From: Candidatus Cloacimonadota bacterium
GTDB lineage: Bacteria > Cloacimonadota > Cloacimonadia > Cloacimonadales > Cloacimonadaceae
Assembly: GCA_012728875.1 (NCBI GenBank)
Contig: JAAYEF010000029.1
Location: 109,485 to 173,484 of the forward strand
Direction: 5' to 3'
DNA length: 64,000 nt
Under the pieces are notes generated by a model. The model ran no database searches. It saw nothing but the letters and a program-made list of their open reading frames with translations, and had not been told where the DNA came from. Positions within the stretch are counted from its first letter, which is position 1, and each line of letters starts with the position of its first letter. Positions 53,606-62,247 of this stretch are shown piece by piece. A program made the position numbers and the translations under genes.

Positions 53606-55392
53606 TTGAAAAGATGCGCAAATATACGTTCGTGCTTCATCACGCCGACTATGAAACCTTCCTGACGGAATTGCAGAAACTCGGCGTGCTCCACCTCACC
53701 CGCAACACGGACGACAAAACCCCAGCCCTGTCGCACAAACTGGAATTGATTGACGACTATGCCCAGGCACTGCGCTTTTTGGCAAAGTTGGAACCTGCTG
53801 AGCAGAGCATCGCCGTTGAACTCAAACCCTCCGACCTGCTGAAAAAGCTTAACGCCACCATTGAAGAAAAGGAAAAGCTGACACGCCAGGAAGACCTCCT
53901 GCTCAAGCAGATTCGGGACCTCGAGCCTTGGGGACATTTCGACCGCGAAACCGTGTCCAAGCTCCAGCGCGGTGGCATCAGGGTGGATTTTCACACCTGC
54001 CTGAAAAATCATTTCAAAAAGGAATGGCTGGAAGAATACGCTCTTCAGGAAATTGGCGAAGCCGGCGGAGTCATCTATTTTGTGGTTTTCCACACCGGTG
54101 ACAAGCCCGTCCTCGATGCAGATATCTTCCATTTCCCAGAGCACGGCATCCGCGAGCTTCAAACCCAGCTTGAGCAAACCCAAAAAGGTATTGCCGACAT
54201 CGATGAATACTTTGCCTCAGTTGCCACCGAAGCCACCGGGATTTTCCAGGAAGAAATCCTGCGCCTCAGCCATGAATGCGAGTATGAAGACGCCACCCTG
54301 CAAGGGATCAGCGAAGCTGAAGACCACATCCGCATCCTGGGCGGCTATATCCCTGTGAGGCTGGAGCCGGATCTCAAAAACTTCCTTGATGCCCAGGGTG
54401 TGCTGTATTTTGCAGTGGACGCCAAGGTCGAGGACGACCCGCCAGTGAGCCTGAGAAACAACTGGTTCGCCCGGCAGTTCGAGCCCATCACCAAAATGTA
54501 TATGCTGCCCTTTTACAATGAGTTCGACCTCACGCCCTTCTTCGCGCCTTTCTTCATGCTGTTTTTCGGTTTTTGCAACGCAGACATCGTCTATGGCATC
54601 CTCTTTGTCCTGCTGGCGCTGTTCCTGCGTGTCAAAAGCAAAAACCCCGCCATTAAGAGCATGATGTTCCTGGTGATGCTGTTTGGGATTTCCTCCATTA
54701 TTATGGGTTGGGTCATGGGCTCGGCACTGAGCTTCGACCTCAAGGAAACCCCTTTGGAAAAGTATGTCCTGATTAAAAACAACGACCAGATTTTCAATTT
54801 CGCCCTGCTATTGGGCGCCATCCAGATTCTTTTTGGCACCATTGTCAATGGCATCAAGGCTGCCCGCCAAGACGGCTTCATGCACTTCCTGGCGCCTTTT
54901 GGCACATTTTTGTTCATTCTTGGGCTTTGCATTTTGGGAGCCGGCATGCTGGGCACAGACATTTCCGCCATGGCACCCTACACCAAATATCTGATTTGGG
55001 CAGGGCTGGCATTGCTGCTGCTCTTTAATTCTCCCGGCAAAAACCCCATCAAAAATGTGTTGGGCGGACTCTGGCTGCTCTATAACGTGATCACCGGGTT
55101 TTTTGGAGACATTTTGTCCTACATCCGCCTTTTCGCTCTGGGCGTTTCCAGCGCGATTTTGGGTTTTGTGATCAATTCCATCGGCCAGCAATTCCTTGGA
55201 ATCAAGATTCTGGGTCCCGTTATCTTCTTCATTTTTATGGTGTTCGGACACGCACTGAATATCGCCCTGGGTGCCCTCAGCGGCTTTGTGCATCCTCTGC
55301 GCCTCACTTTCGTGGAATTCTTTAAAAATGCCGGTTTCAACGGACCCGGCGTTGCCTACAAACCTTTTGGAAACACAAAAATAAAGACATAA
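53602..55392 (+). CDS. atpI: V-type ATP synthase subunit I (a subunit)
   Basis: 596 residues. N-terminal cytosolic half (~1-305) with coiled-coil stator arms; C-terminal half with about seven membrane helices beginning LTPFFAPFFMLFFGFCNADIVYG, and including DILSYIRLFALGVSSAIL, which holds the essential Arg of the ion half-channels. Start in an ATGA overlap with atpD. Confidence 0.93.
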   Translation: MIEKMRKYTFVLHHADYETFLTELQKLGVLHLTRNTDDKTPALSHKLELIDDYAQALRFLAKLEPAEQSIAVELKPSDLLKKLNATIEEKEKLTRQEDLLLKQIRDLEPWGHFDRETVSKLQRGGIRVDFHTCLKNHFKKEWLEEYALQEIGEAGGVIYFVVFHTGDKPVLDADIFHFPEHGIRELQTQLEQTQKGIADIDEYFASVATEATGIFQEEILRLSHECEYEDATLQGISEAEDHIRILGGYIPVRLEPDLKNFLDAQGVLYFAVDAKVEDDPPVSLRNNWFARQFEPITKMYMLPFYNEFDLTPFFAPFFMLFFGFCNADIVYGILFVLLALFLRVKSKNPAIKSMMFLVMLFGISSIIMGWVMGSALSFDLKETPLEKYVLIKNNDQIFNFALLLGAIQILFGTIVNGIKAARQDGFMHFLAPFGTFLFILGLCILGAGMLGTDISAMAPYTKYLIWAGLALLLLFNSPGKNPIKNVLGGLWLLYNVITGFFGDILSYIRLFALGVSSAILGFVINSIGQQFLGIKILGPVIFFIFMVFGHALNIALGALSGFVHPLRLTFVEFFKNAGFNGPGVAYKPFGNTKIKT

Positions 55393-55404
55393 CCTGGAGG
55401 TTAT

Positions 55405-55908
55405 ATGCCGTACATTCTCTTACAAGCTGGAACTGACGCTGTCAATGCCTTGGGCGGAGGCAGCCCGGCTTACATCCTGGCCTGGATCGGGATTTTCCTG
55501 ATGGTGGCCCTTTCCGGCGTGGGAAGCGCCTGGGGAACCGTGATCGGTGGCAGCGCCACGGTTGCGGCCATGAAAAAACGCGACGATATCTTTGCCAACA
55601 GCATGATTCTTTCCGCCATGCCTGGAACGCAGGGATTGTATGGATTCGGCGCCTTTTTCATCCTCAAAGACCACATCACACCCGAGATCACCATGTTAAC
55701 CGCCGCCGCCATCTTCGGTGCGGGGCTCATTTCAGGCGTCACAAACCTGATTTCAGCCTATTTCCAAGCCCGCATTGTGGCAAACGGCATCGAAAGCATG
55801 GGCAATGGCAACAATGTCTTCACAAACACCCTCATCCTGGGTGTGTATCCTGAACTCTATGCCATTATTGCCTTTGCAGCTTGCTTCCTGATCAGTGGTA
55901 TGCTGTAA
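55405..55908 (+). CDS. atpK: V-type ATP synthase subunit K (ring subunit) with Na+-binding pattern
   Basis: 167 residues with four membrane helices (two fused hairpins), V-type size. The ion-site pattern of Enterococcus hirae NtpK is conserved: PGTQG in helix 2 (T75, Q76), Q121 in helix 3 (AYFQARI) and carboxylate E150 in helix 4 (YPELYAI). Only one carboxylate site per four helices, as in NtpK. This supports sodium rather than proton coupling by homology. GGAGG upstream; last gene of the operon. Confidence 0.93.
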   Translation: MPYILLQAGTDAVNALGGGSPAYILAWIGIFLMVALSGVGSAWGTVIGGSATVAAMKKRDDIFANSMILSAMPGTQGLYGFGAFFILKDHITPEITMLTAAAIFGAGLISGVTNLISAYFQARIVANGIESMGNGNNVFTNTLILGVYPELYAIIAFAACFLISGML

Positions 55909-55927
55909 TTCAGAAAAATTGACCATC

Positions 55928-55964
55928 GGGACAGGGAGCCCGCCTCCCTGTCCCTCGCTTTTTG
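55928..55964 (+). terminator. Terminator of the V-ATPase operon
   Basis: Perfect 11-bp stem GGGACAGGGAG (55928-55938) / CTCCCTGTCCC (55944-55954), 5-base loop, then a run of five T (55959-55963). It lies 20 bases after atpK. Confidence 0.9.
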
Positions 55965-55979
55965 GATGAAAAACACAAA

Positions 55980-56330
55980 ATGACAAACCACTCATACAAT
56001 CGCCAGGACTCAGGATACACCTATCAGCAGGGTCAGCAACAATGGCTCCCTGAGCCGCATCGCGGCACGATGATTCTCATCTTTGGCATTCTCGGGCTTT
56101 TCTTCAACGTTATCTTTGCTATTTTGGCGTGGGTTCTCGGAGCCCAAGACCTCAATAAAATTGATGAAGGAAGGATGGACCCCGCCGGACGCAGCAACAC
56201 CAGCACGGGTCGAACTTTGGGCATCATCGGTGTGACATTGAACCTTTTGGTAGTTTTGCCCATCATCATCTATTTCTTTTTTGTGTTGGGAATGTCTTTC
56301 GGGGGTGGCGTTCCGTTCATTACCGAGTAA
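55980..56330 (+). CDS. Small DUF4190-like membrane protein
   Basis: 116 residues: a Gln/Tyr-rich, polar N-terminus, then two hydrophobic helices (MILIFGILGLFFNVIFAILAW in part, and TLGIIGVTLNLLVVLPIIIYF in part) separated by GAQDLNKIDEGRMDPAGRS, the pattern of DUF4190. Function unknown. I take ATG 55980; a TTG six codons upstream touches the terminator. No good Shine-Dalgarno is visible for either. Confidence 0.6.
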   Translation: MTNHSYNRQDSGYTYQQGQQQWLPEPHRGTMILIFGILGLFFNVIFAILAWVLGAQDLNKIDEGRMDPAGRSNTSTGRTLGIIGVTLNLLVVLPIIIYFFFVLGMSFGGGVPFITE

Positions 56331-56703
56331 CTAATTCCTTCCCCAACTTCAAGCCAGGCTTCCTCCTTGGCTTCAACAGAAACACAACCTAAATACTTCC
56401 CAAAGACCACCCGCCTTTTTATTGGGAGACTTACGGGAAGGATTGCAGGAAGACATGGGCTCGGCTCTAGGGCGAGGCAGTCTGGAATCATTTAGGGCTT
56501 CTTTGTCAAATACTATTCCGCTCTCCCCTATCATCACTTCACCTCCAACTGATACAATGAATTATGATCTAATATCTCAAGTGTTGGATTAAAAACATCC
56601 TTATAACCCTCAATCTGATTGTTTGATACGGTTTCAACATGGCACAGAAGAAGCGGGACCCAATCTGAGTCCCGCTTTTCGTATTGTATATATTGAGAGG
56701 TTG
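56331..56703. other. 373-bp gap downstream of hcp, with a hairpin at 56651-56679
   Basis: No supported gene. AAGCGGGAC (56651-56659) and GTCCCGCTT (56669-56677) form a 9-bp stem, likely the hcp terminator on the minus strand although its U-run is weak. At 56407-56420 ACCCGCCTTTTT and at 56472-56490 GGCGAGGCAGTCTGG resemble pieces of the palindrome at 63726-63775. A short open frame near 56534-56640 has no family signal. Confidence 0.5.
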
Positions 56704-58353
56704 TTATGCCATCATGGCTGCAACGTCGGAATCGGCGTCGGTGATGGGCTGCAGGCCAAAGGTATCGATGATGACCTGGGCAACGTTCGGGGAAAGGAAT
56801 CCTGGCAGGGTGGGGCCCAAACGCATGTTCTTGAAGCCCAGATAGAGCAGCGCCAAGAGAACGGCAACGGCTTTCTGTTCGTACCAGGCGATATCGAACG
56901 CCAGGGGCAGCTGGTTCACGTCTTCCAAACCGAAGGCTTCCTTCAGCTTGAGTGCGATCACAGCCAGGGAATAGGAGTCGTTGCACTGTCCGGCATCCAA
57001 AACCCTGGGAATTCCATCGATGTCGCCCAGAGGCAGCTTGATGTAGCGATACTTGGCGCAGCCGGCGGTGAGGATCACAGCGTCTTTGGGAAGCTTTTCA
57101 GCCACGTCTGTGAAATATTGGCGGCTGTTGAGTCTGCCGTCGCAGCCTGCCATCACCACAAACTTTTTGATCTTTCCAGCTTTGATGGCTTCCACCACCT
57201 TGTCTGCCATGCCCATAACTGTGCGATGGTTGAATCCGCCCACGATCTTTCCAGTTTCGATCTCTGTGGGAGGCTGGCAGGTTTTGGCTTTGGCGATGAT
57301 GGCGCTGAAGTCTTTCTGTTTGCCGGGTTCACGGTCGGGAATATGCACAGCGCCGGGATAGCCGGTCATGCCGGTGGTGAAAAAGCGATCCAGATAGGTT
57401 TCCTTGGCGGTGAGCGGCACGATGCAGTTTGTGGTCATCAGGATGGGGCCGTTGAAGCTTTGGAATTCTGGGAGCTGATGCCACCAGGAGGAACCGTAGT
57501 TGCCGTGGAAATGTTTGTATTTCTTGAAGGCGGGATAGTAGTTTGCGGGCAGCATTTCGCCGTGGGTATAAACGTCGATGCCCTGGCCTTCGGTTTGCTG
57601 AAGCAGTTCTTCCATATCCAGCAGGTCGTGTCCGCTGATCAGGATGCCGGGGTTGGTGCCCACGCCCAGATCCACTTCGGTGGGCTCGGGAACGCCATAT
57701 TTATCGGTGTTTGCGCGGTCGAGCAGTTCCATCACTTTCACTGCATATTCGCCGGTTTTGACCACAAGGGCGGTCAGCTCTTCAGCACTGAGGCTGTCGT
57801 CGATGGTGGCGGCAAGCCCCTCCATCATGAATTTATTCACTTCATCGCTCTGGTAGCCAAGCATCCAGGCATGTTCGCCGTAGGCTGCGATGCCTTTCAG
57901 GCCGTAGATCACGGTCTCGCGCAGGGAGCGGATGTCTTCGTTTTCGGTTGCCAAAACGCCAACTTTCTCGCCGTAGCTGTAGTATTCTTCGGGCTTCACC
58001 TGGAAGGTGGCGGCATCCGGACAGCTGGGGCAAATGGTTCCGGCTTCCCAGCCCAGTTCCAGTTTGCGTTTATCGCGCAGGGCGATGGCGTCGCCGATGA
58101 ATTTGATGATTTGCTTTTCATCCCAGTTTGCGTTTGTAATGGTGCGGAAAAGGCCGCCCATCACAAAGAGTGCATCTTCAGGATAGTAAACGCCTTTTTT
58201 GGCAAGCTGAACGCTGGCGAAGGCGATGCCTTTCATTGCGTGAATGGAAAGGTCGAAAAGGTGGCAGAGTTCAGGGGTTTTTCCACAAACTCCACGAGTG
58301 GTGCAGCCGGTGTTGCGGACTGTTTCCTGGCATTGATAACAGAACATGCTCAT
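56704..58353 (-). CDS. hcp: Hydroxylamine reductase (hybrid cluster protein, Hcp)
   Basis: 549 residues. N-terminal Cys set C5, C8, C17, C23 (FCYQCQ...GCTTRGVC) binds the [4Fe-4S] cluster of anaerobe-type Hcp. The hybrid-cluster ligands are in [13 protein letters not shown] (H), [16 protein letters not shown] and AGQCNDSYS. It reduces hydroxylamine and/or NO in nitrosative-stress defence. AAGGAG lies seven bases before the ATG. It follows tetR and a cupin gene in one operon. Confidence 0.96.
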   Translation of the reverse strand: MSMFCYQCQETVRNTGCTTRGVCGKTPELCHLFDLSIHAMKGIAFASVQLAKKGVYYPEDALFVMGGLFRTITNANWDEKQIIKFIGDAIALRDKRKLELGWEAGTICPSCPDAATFQVKPEEYYSYGEKVGVLATENEDIRSLRETVIYGLKGIAAYGEHAWMLGYQSDEVNKFMMEGLAATIDDSLSAEELTALVVKTGEYAVKVMELLDRANTDKYGVPEPTEVDLGVGTNPGILISGHDLLDMEELLQQTEGQGIDVYTHGEMLPANYYPAFKKYKHFHGNYGSSWWHQLPEFQSFNGPILMTTNCIVPLTAKETYLDRFFTTGMTGYPGAVHIPDREPGKQKDFSAIIAKAKTCQPPTEIETGKIVGGFNHRTVMGMADKVVEAIKAGKIKKFVVMAGCDGRLNSRQYFTDVAEKLPKDAVILTAGCAKYRYIKLPLGDIDGIPRVLDAGQCNDSYSLAVIALKLKEAFGLEDVNQLPLAFDIAWYEQKAVAVLLALLYLGFKNMRLGPTLPGFLSPNVAQVIIDTFGLQPITDADSDVAAMMA

Positions 58354-58382
58354 TATGTTTCTCCTTATATGAGTTTGATTTA

Positions 58383-58700
58383 TCAGGGTTTGGGCATTTT
58401 GATGACCAGCACGCGGAGGTCGGTTTCGCCCTTGTTTAAAACTGCGTGCGGGATGTCTTTGGGGCTGTCCACGATTGTGTCTTGCTCGTAGTCTTGCTCT
58501 TCATCGCCAATCACGAAAGTGGCGGTGCCTTCCAAAACGTAGAAAGCAACGTTGACAGGGGTTTTGTGGGCTGCGAGGTGCGCCCCGGGGCTCAGGTGCA
58601 GGTGAACGATCTCGCCTTCCGGCTGGACATAAATCTTTTTGCCGGTGATGCCGTTTTTGTTCACCACAGGTTCGATCTCAGATACTTTTCTGCTCTGCAT
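58383..58700 (-). CDS. Small cupin-domain protein
   Basis: 105 residues with one cupin barrel: [35 protein letters not shown], and [10 protein letters not shown], which give the metal-site histidines (H45 in AHK and H86 in PHA, roughly). No second domain. It lies one base after tetR and 29 bases before hcp. Perhaps it binds a small ligand linked to the same stress. Confidence 0.85.
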   Translation of the reverse strand: MQSRKVSEIEPVVNKNGITGKKIYVQPEGEIVHLHLSPGAHLAAHKTPVNVAFYVLEGTATFVIGDEEQDYEQDTIVDSPKDIPHAVLNKGETDLRVLVIKMPKP

Positions 58701-58701
58701 T

Positions 58702-59298
58702 TTAGTCTCCTTGGTTTTTTATTTGAATCAAAATTTTGATGGTTTGAAAAAGCTTTTCGCCTTCGGCAACCAGGTCGAAGGACTGTCCGCCCATGTTCCA
58801 TTGGTTCACAGTGTAGCGCATCGAACCCACGATGATGCGGAAAAGCTGGCAGGGTTCCAGATTGGGGTCGATGAGCCCAAGCCTTTGACCCTCTTGCAGA
58901 TAACACACAACCGCTTCGCGATGGCGCCCGGAAATTCGCTGCATTTGGCTGCTGAATGAAGGATCGTGCGAGAAAGGCTCCTCGGAAAACATCACCCGCG
59001 CCAGATCCGGATCCGCAGTAAACATGCGGTAGCGGTTCATCACAAAACGGCGCACGCTTTCCATCGGATTGAGATTTGACGACGAAATTTCCTCTAAAAT
59101 CCGGCAGCTCAAGCCCTCAAAATAGACCAATAACTGATTGATGAGTTCCTTCTTACTGTCGAAATGACGATATAGCGCGGCTTCTGTCAGCCCCAGGGAC
59201 TGCGCGATGTTTTTTGTGGTTAAAGCCTGAAAGCCCCGACGGGCGATGATGCCAATCGCAGCTTGGACTATATCCTCTTGTCTTTTGGTAAGTTCCAT
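58702..59298 (-). CDS. TetR/AcrR-family repressor
   Basis: 198 residues. N-terminal HTH (IARRGFQALTTKNIAQSLG, then LTEAALYRHFDSKKELI) and an alpha-helical ligand domain of the TetR fold. ATG 59298 chosen (AAAGG upstream); the preceding TTG is less likely. First gene of tetR-cupin-hcp, so it probably controls this operon and itself; a 20-base palindrome lies 16 bases before its start. Confidence 0.9.
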   Translation of the reverse strand: MELTKRQEDIVQAAIGIIARRGFQALTTKNIAQSLGLTEAALYRHFDSKKELINQLLVYFEGLSCRILEEISSSNLNPMESVRRFVMNRYRMFTADPDLARVMFSEEPFSHDPSFSSQMQRISGRHREAVVCYLQEGQRLGLIDPNLEPCQLFRIIVGSMRYTVNQWNMGGQSFDLVAEGEKLFQTIKILIQIKNQGD

Positions 59299-59313
59299 CA
59301 AGCAGCCTTTAAT

Positions 59314-59333
59314 GTTAGTGAGTATTTACTAAC
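59314..59333. promoter_or_regulatory. Candidate TetR operator palindrome
   Basis: GTTAGTGAGTATTTACTAAC has 16 of 20 positions symmetric with perfect outer GTTAGT/ACTAAC arms, the size and form typical for TetR-family operators. It sits between tetR and hydE, 16 bases before the tetR ATG. Confidence 0.55.
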
Positions 59334-59392
59334 CACATTTTTCAGCTTGAAGATTCTGGCAAGGTTTTTTTTCTTGCTGACCAGAATGCCTT

Positions 59393-59420
59393 TTGCCAAA
59401 ACCCTGTAAGCCTTTATATT
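59393..59420 (+). promoter_or_regulatory. Candidate hydE promoter
   Basis: -35 TTGCCA (59393-59398), 16-base spacer, -10 TATATT (59415-59420), 20 bases before the hydE ATG; the Shine-Dalgarno AGGAG is at 59431-59435. Same -35 and spacing as the hydG operon candidate. Confidence 0.5.
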
Positions 59421-59440
59421 GTTGAAAGACAGGAGCCAGA

Positions 59441-60508
59441 ATGAACAAAACAAGACCAAACCGTGACGAATTGATCAGAATGCTTTCCCTTTCCCAGCCG
59501 GAGGAGATCGAAGCACTTTATAAACAAGCCTATCAGGTGAAACTGCAGCATGTGGGAAACAAAGTCCACCTACGCGGCATCATCGAACTCAGCAACATTT
59601 GCAGCAAAGACTGCTACTATTGCGGCATCCGCAGCACAAACACCAAAATGGAGCGCTACCAGATCTGCCGTGAAGAAGTGTTGGAAGAAGCCCAATGGTG
59701 TTTTCAGCAGCGTTACGGTTCGCTGGTTTTACAGGCCGGAGAGCGGGAAGACAAGTTTTGGACGGACTTTATCACTGAACTTGTAACGGAAATCAAGGAA
59801 CTGAGCCAGGGCAAGCTGGGCATCACACTTTCCCTGGGGGAGCAGACCGAAGAGGTTTATCGCCAATGGTTTGAAGCCGGCGCACACAGATATTTGCTCC
59901 GCATTGAGGAATCTGACCAGGAACTGTATAAAACCCTGCATCCGGCGGATCATTCCTTTGAAAAACGCCGTGAATGCCTGCGCAGCCTGAGAAAAGTGGG
60001 CTATCAAACCGGAACCGGGGTGATGATCGGTCTGCCGGGTCAAACTGTGGAACATCTGGCTGATGACATTCTGTTCTTTTACGATGAAGATGTGGACATG
60101 ATTGGCATGGGACCGTTTATTCCGCACAAGGATACTCCCTTTGCACATTTGGTGCCGGGTTATGACAACGAAAAAGCTCTGGAAGCAGGGCTCAAGATGA
60201 TAGCCGCCACGCGCATTGCCCTGCAGGATGTGAATATCGCATCCACCACAGCGTTGCAGGCTTTGAAGCCCGCTGGACGCGAAATGGGCTTGCTGGCTGG
60301 GGCAAATATCATCATGCCAAACGTGACAAGCACCAGCTACCGAAAGGGTTATCAACTTTATGAGGGGAAACCCGGTTTGGATGAAAATGCACCGGACACG
60401 CGTGATGCCTTGGAAAAAAGCATACTATCCATCGGAGAAAGCATCGCCTACGACGATTGGGGTGATTCGAAACACTTTGCAAACAGGCAGGTTGGCGCAA
60501 AAGAATAG
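59441..60508 (+). CDS. hydE: [FeFe]-hydrogenase maturase HydE
   Basis: Radical SAM enzyme taking part in H-cluster dithiolate assembly. 355 residues, family length. Cluster motif CSKDCYYC (C54, C58, C61) after HLRGIIELSNI; GSLVLQAGE, TGVMIGLPGQ and PFIPHKDTPF are HydE/PylB-family segments. The optional second-cluster cysteines near the C-terminus of some HydE are absent. With hydG in the same window this fits HydE better than PylB; no pyl genes are present. Confidence 0.92.
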   Translation: MNKTRPNRDELIRMLSLSQPEEIEALYKQAYQVKLQHVGNKVHLRGIIELSNICSKDCYYCGIRSTNTKMERYQICREEVLEEAQWCFQQRYGSLVLQAGEREDKFWTDFITELVTEIKELSQGKLGITLSLGEQTEEVYRQWFEAGAHRYLLRIEESDQELYKTLHPADHSFEKRRECLRSLRKVGYQTGTGVMIGLPGQTVEHLADDILFFYDEDVDMIGMGPFIPHKDTPFAHLVPGYDNEKALEAGLKMIAATRIALQDVNIASTTALQALKPAGREMGLLAGANIIMPNVTSTSYRKGYQLYEGKPGLDENAPDTRDALEKSILSIGESIAYDDWGDSKHFANRQVGAKE

Positions 60509-60716
60509 ATACTGCTTTTTTTTGACAGGCGGCGCCTATTACATAAGAAAAATCCAAGCGCCCCCTCATTTTGGTTTGGCTTTCATACGAAAAAACCCAT
60601 TCTCGCCCTGATGGATTTCTTCCTGGACTATTCCCTTGACGGATTCAGCCAGCGTGAAATTTTGTTTTTTCAGCCTTGATAATGGCTAAAGATATCAGAA
60701 TCTAAGGAAAGATACA

Positions 60717-61028
60717 ATGCAAAACATGAATCAATTGATGAAACAGGCACAAAAGATGCAGCAGGAGATGATGAAATCTCAGCAGGAACTGGAATCCAAG
60801 GTTTTTGAAGTCAGTTCCGGGGGCGGCGTGGTCCGCGTGGAAATGACCGGAAAATTCGAATTGAAAAGCCTCAAGATCGACCCCGACGCCGTGAGCCCGG
60901 ACGATGTGGAAATGCTGGAAGACCTCATCCTGGCAGCCATTCAGGAAGCCCATTCCAAGGTTTCCGAAGCCACGGAAGAAATCATGGGCCGGGTTACCGG
61001 AGGGATGAAAATCCCCGGACTCTTCTAA
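60717..61028 (+). CDS. ybaB: Nucleoid-associated protein YbaB/EbfC
   Basis: 103 residues: coiled N-terminus MNQLMKQAQKMQQEMMKSQ and the DNA-binding dimer core (VEMTGKFELKSLKIDP...EMLEDLILAAIQEA). Length and start (AAGGAAAG upstream) are typical. recR begins at the next base, the usual ybaB-recR pair. Confidence 0.95.
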   Translation: MQNMNQLMKQAQKMQQEMMKSQQELESKVFEVSSGGGVVRVEMTGKFELKSLKIDPDAVSPDDVEMLEDLILAAIQEAHSKVSEATEEIMGRVTGGMKIPGLF

Positions 61029-61625
61029 ATGCTCGTTTCTCCCGGACTGGAACGTCTGATCCAAGCCCTGAACCGCTTTCCCGGCATCGGCAGAAAAACG
61101 GCAAGGCGCCTGGCTTGGCATTTGGTGAGCCAGGACTCATCCTTTGCCCTGGAACTGGCAGACACCATTAAAAGTACCGTGGAAAGCTTTACCACCTGCA
61201 AGTTTTGCAACATGCTGGCGGAAAGCGACCCCTGCCCGTTTTGTGCCTCGGAAGACCGCTCCGATGAACTGCTCTGCGTGGTGGAAAACACCGCCGACAT
61301 TCAGATCATCGAAGACATGAACGACTACCGCGGACGCTATTTTGTTTTGGGCAACCTGCTCTCCCCCATCGACGGTTTGGGTCCGGAGCAAATCAATTCC
61401 GCGTTTCTTTTGCAAAGAATTGAAAGCTTGGATCCGGATGAAGTGGTTTTGGCATTGAAACCCTCACCCGAAGGCGAAGCCACCATCCATTTCCTTTCGG
61501 AACTGCTTAAAAACAACGGGGTCAAGGTCACCAGGCTGTCCACCGGCATTCCCTTTGGCGGCGACCTTGAATATAGCAGCATGCTGACCCTTTCGAACGC
61601 CTGGAAGCGGCGCTATCCAGTTTGA
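61029..61625 (+). CDS. recR: Recombination protein RecR
   Basis: 198 residues. HhH region (ALNRFPGIGRKTARRLAWHL), four-Cys zinc finger CKFC...CPFC, and a Toprim domain (LCVVENTADIQIIE...GRYFVLGNLLSPIDG). Acts with RecO/RecF in gap repair. Starts immediately after the ybaB stop. Confidence 0.97.
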   Translation: MLVSPGLERLIQALNRFPGIGRKTARRLAWHLVSQDSSFALELADTIKSTVESFTTCKFCNMLAESDPCPFCASEDRSDELLCVVENTADIQIIEDMNDYRGRYFVLGNLLSPIDGLGPEQINSAFLLQRIESLDPDEVVLALKPSPEGEATIHFLSELLKNNGVKVTRLSTGIPFGGDLEYSSMLTLSNAWKRRYPV

Positions 61626-61629
61626 AGCC

Positions 61630-62247
61630 ATGTTCACCGGCATCATCCTGACCACCTCCAAGATACTGCGCACCGTGCCTTCCGCCGGCGCAAAAATCAT
61701 CAGCATCCAGCGTCCCAAGGCTTTGGGTGAGATCAAATTTGGCGCCAGCATTGCCTGCGACGGCATCTGCCTCACCGTGACAGGATTTTCCGAAACCAGC
61801 TTCGAAGCGGAAGTGATGGCGGAAACGCTTTCCAAAACCACCGCCGGAAGCTGGAACACAAACACCATCGTGAATCTGGAGCCTGCGCTCAGGATTGGCG
61901 ACCGTTTGGATGGGCACTGGGTGCAGGGGCATATCGACCGTGTTTCCACCCTCCTGGAAAGCAAAACCCAGGGTGCCACAACCTGGCTGCGCTTCGAGCT
62001 GGATTCCCGCGATCGCGCTCTGATGGTGCCCCAGGGCTCTGTTGCCATAAACGGTGTCAGCCTCACCATTTCCGAGCTCAAGCCCACTTCCTTCACCATC
62101 GCGCTGATTTCCCTCACCCGTCAACACACAAACTTGGGCCAGCTTGCTCCCGGCGCCAAGGTCAATCTTGAATATGACGTTTTGGGAAAATATGCCCGTG
62201 CCCTGCATGAAACCGGCTCTTTGAAACTGGAAGGCCTGTATGAATAG
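61630..62247 (+). CDS. ribE: Riboflavin synthase alpha subunit
   Basis: 205 residues made of two lumazine-binding barrels; starts MFTGII, with IACDGICLTVTGF in the first and HWVQGHIDRV and VAINGVSLTI in the second. It dismutates two lumazine molecules to riboflavin. 4 bases after recR; overlaps the next gene by 8 bases. Confidence 0.96.
   Translation: MFTGIILTTSKILRTVPSAGAKIISIQRPKALGEIKFGASIACDGICLTVTGFSETSFEAEVMAETLSKTTAGSWNTNTIVNLEPALRIGDRLDGHWVQGHIDRVSTLLESKTQGATTWLRFELDSRDRALMVPQGSVAINGVSLTISELKPTSFTIALISLTRQHTNLGQLAPGAKVNLEYDVLGKYARALHETGSLKLEGLYE

Noticed and set aside
56534..56986. 150-codon minus-strand frame overlapping the 3' end of hcp
   Set aside because: Most of it is antisense-frame shadow of hcp; the short part outside crosses the hairpin and has no family signal.
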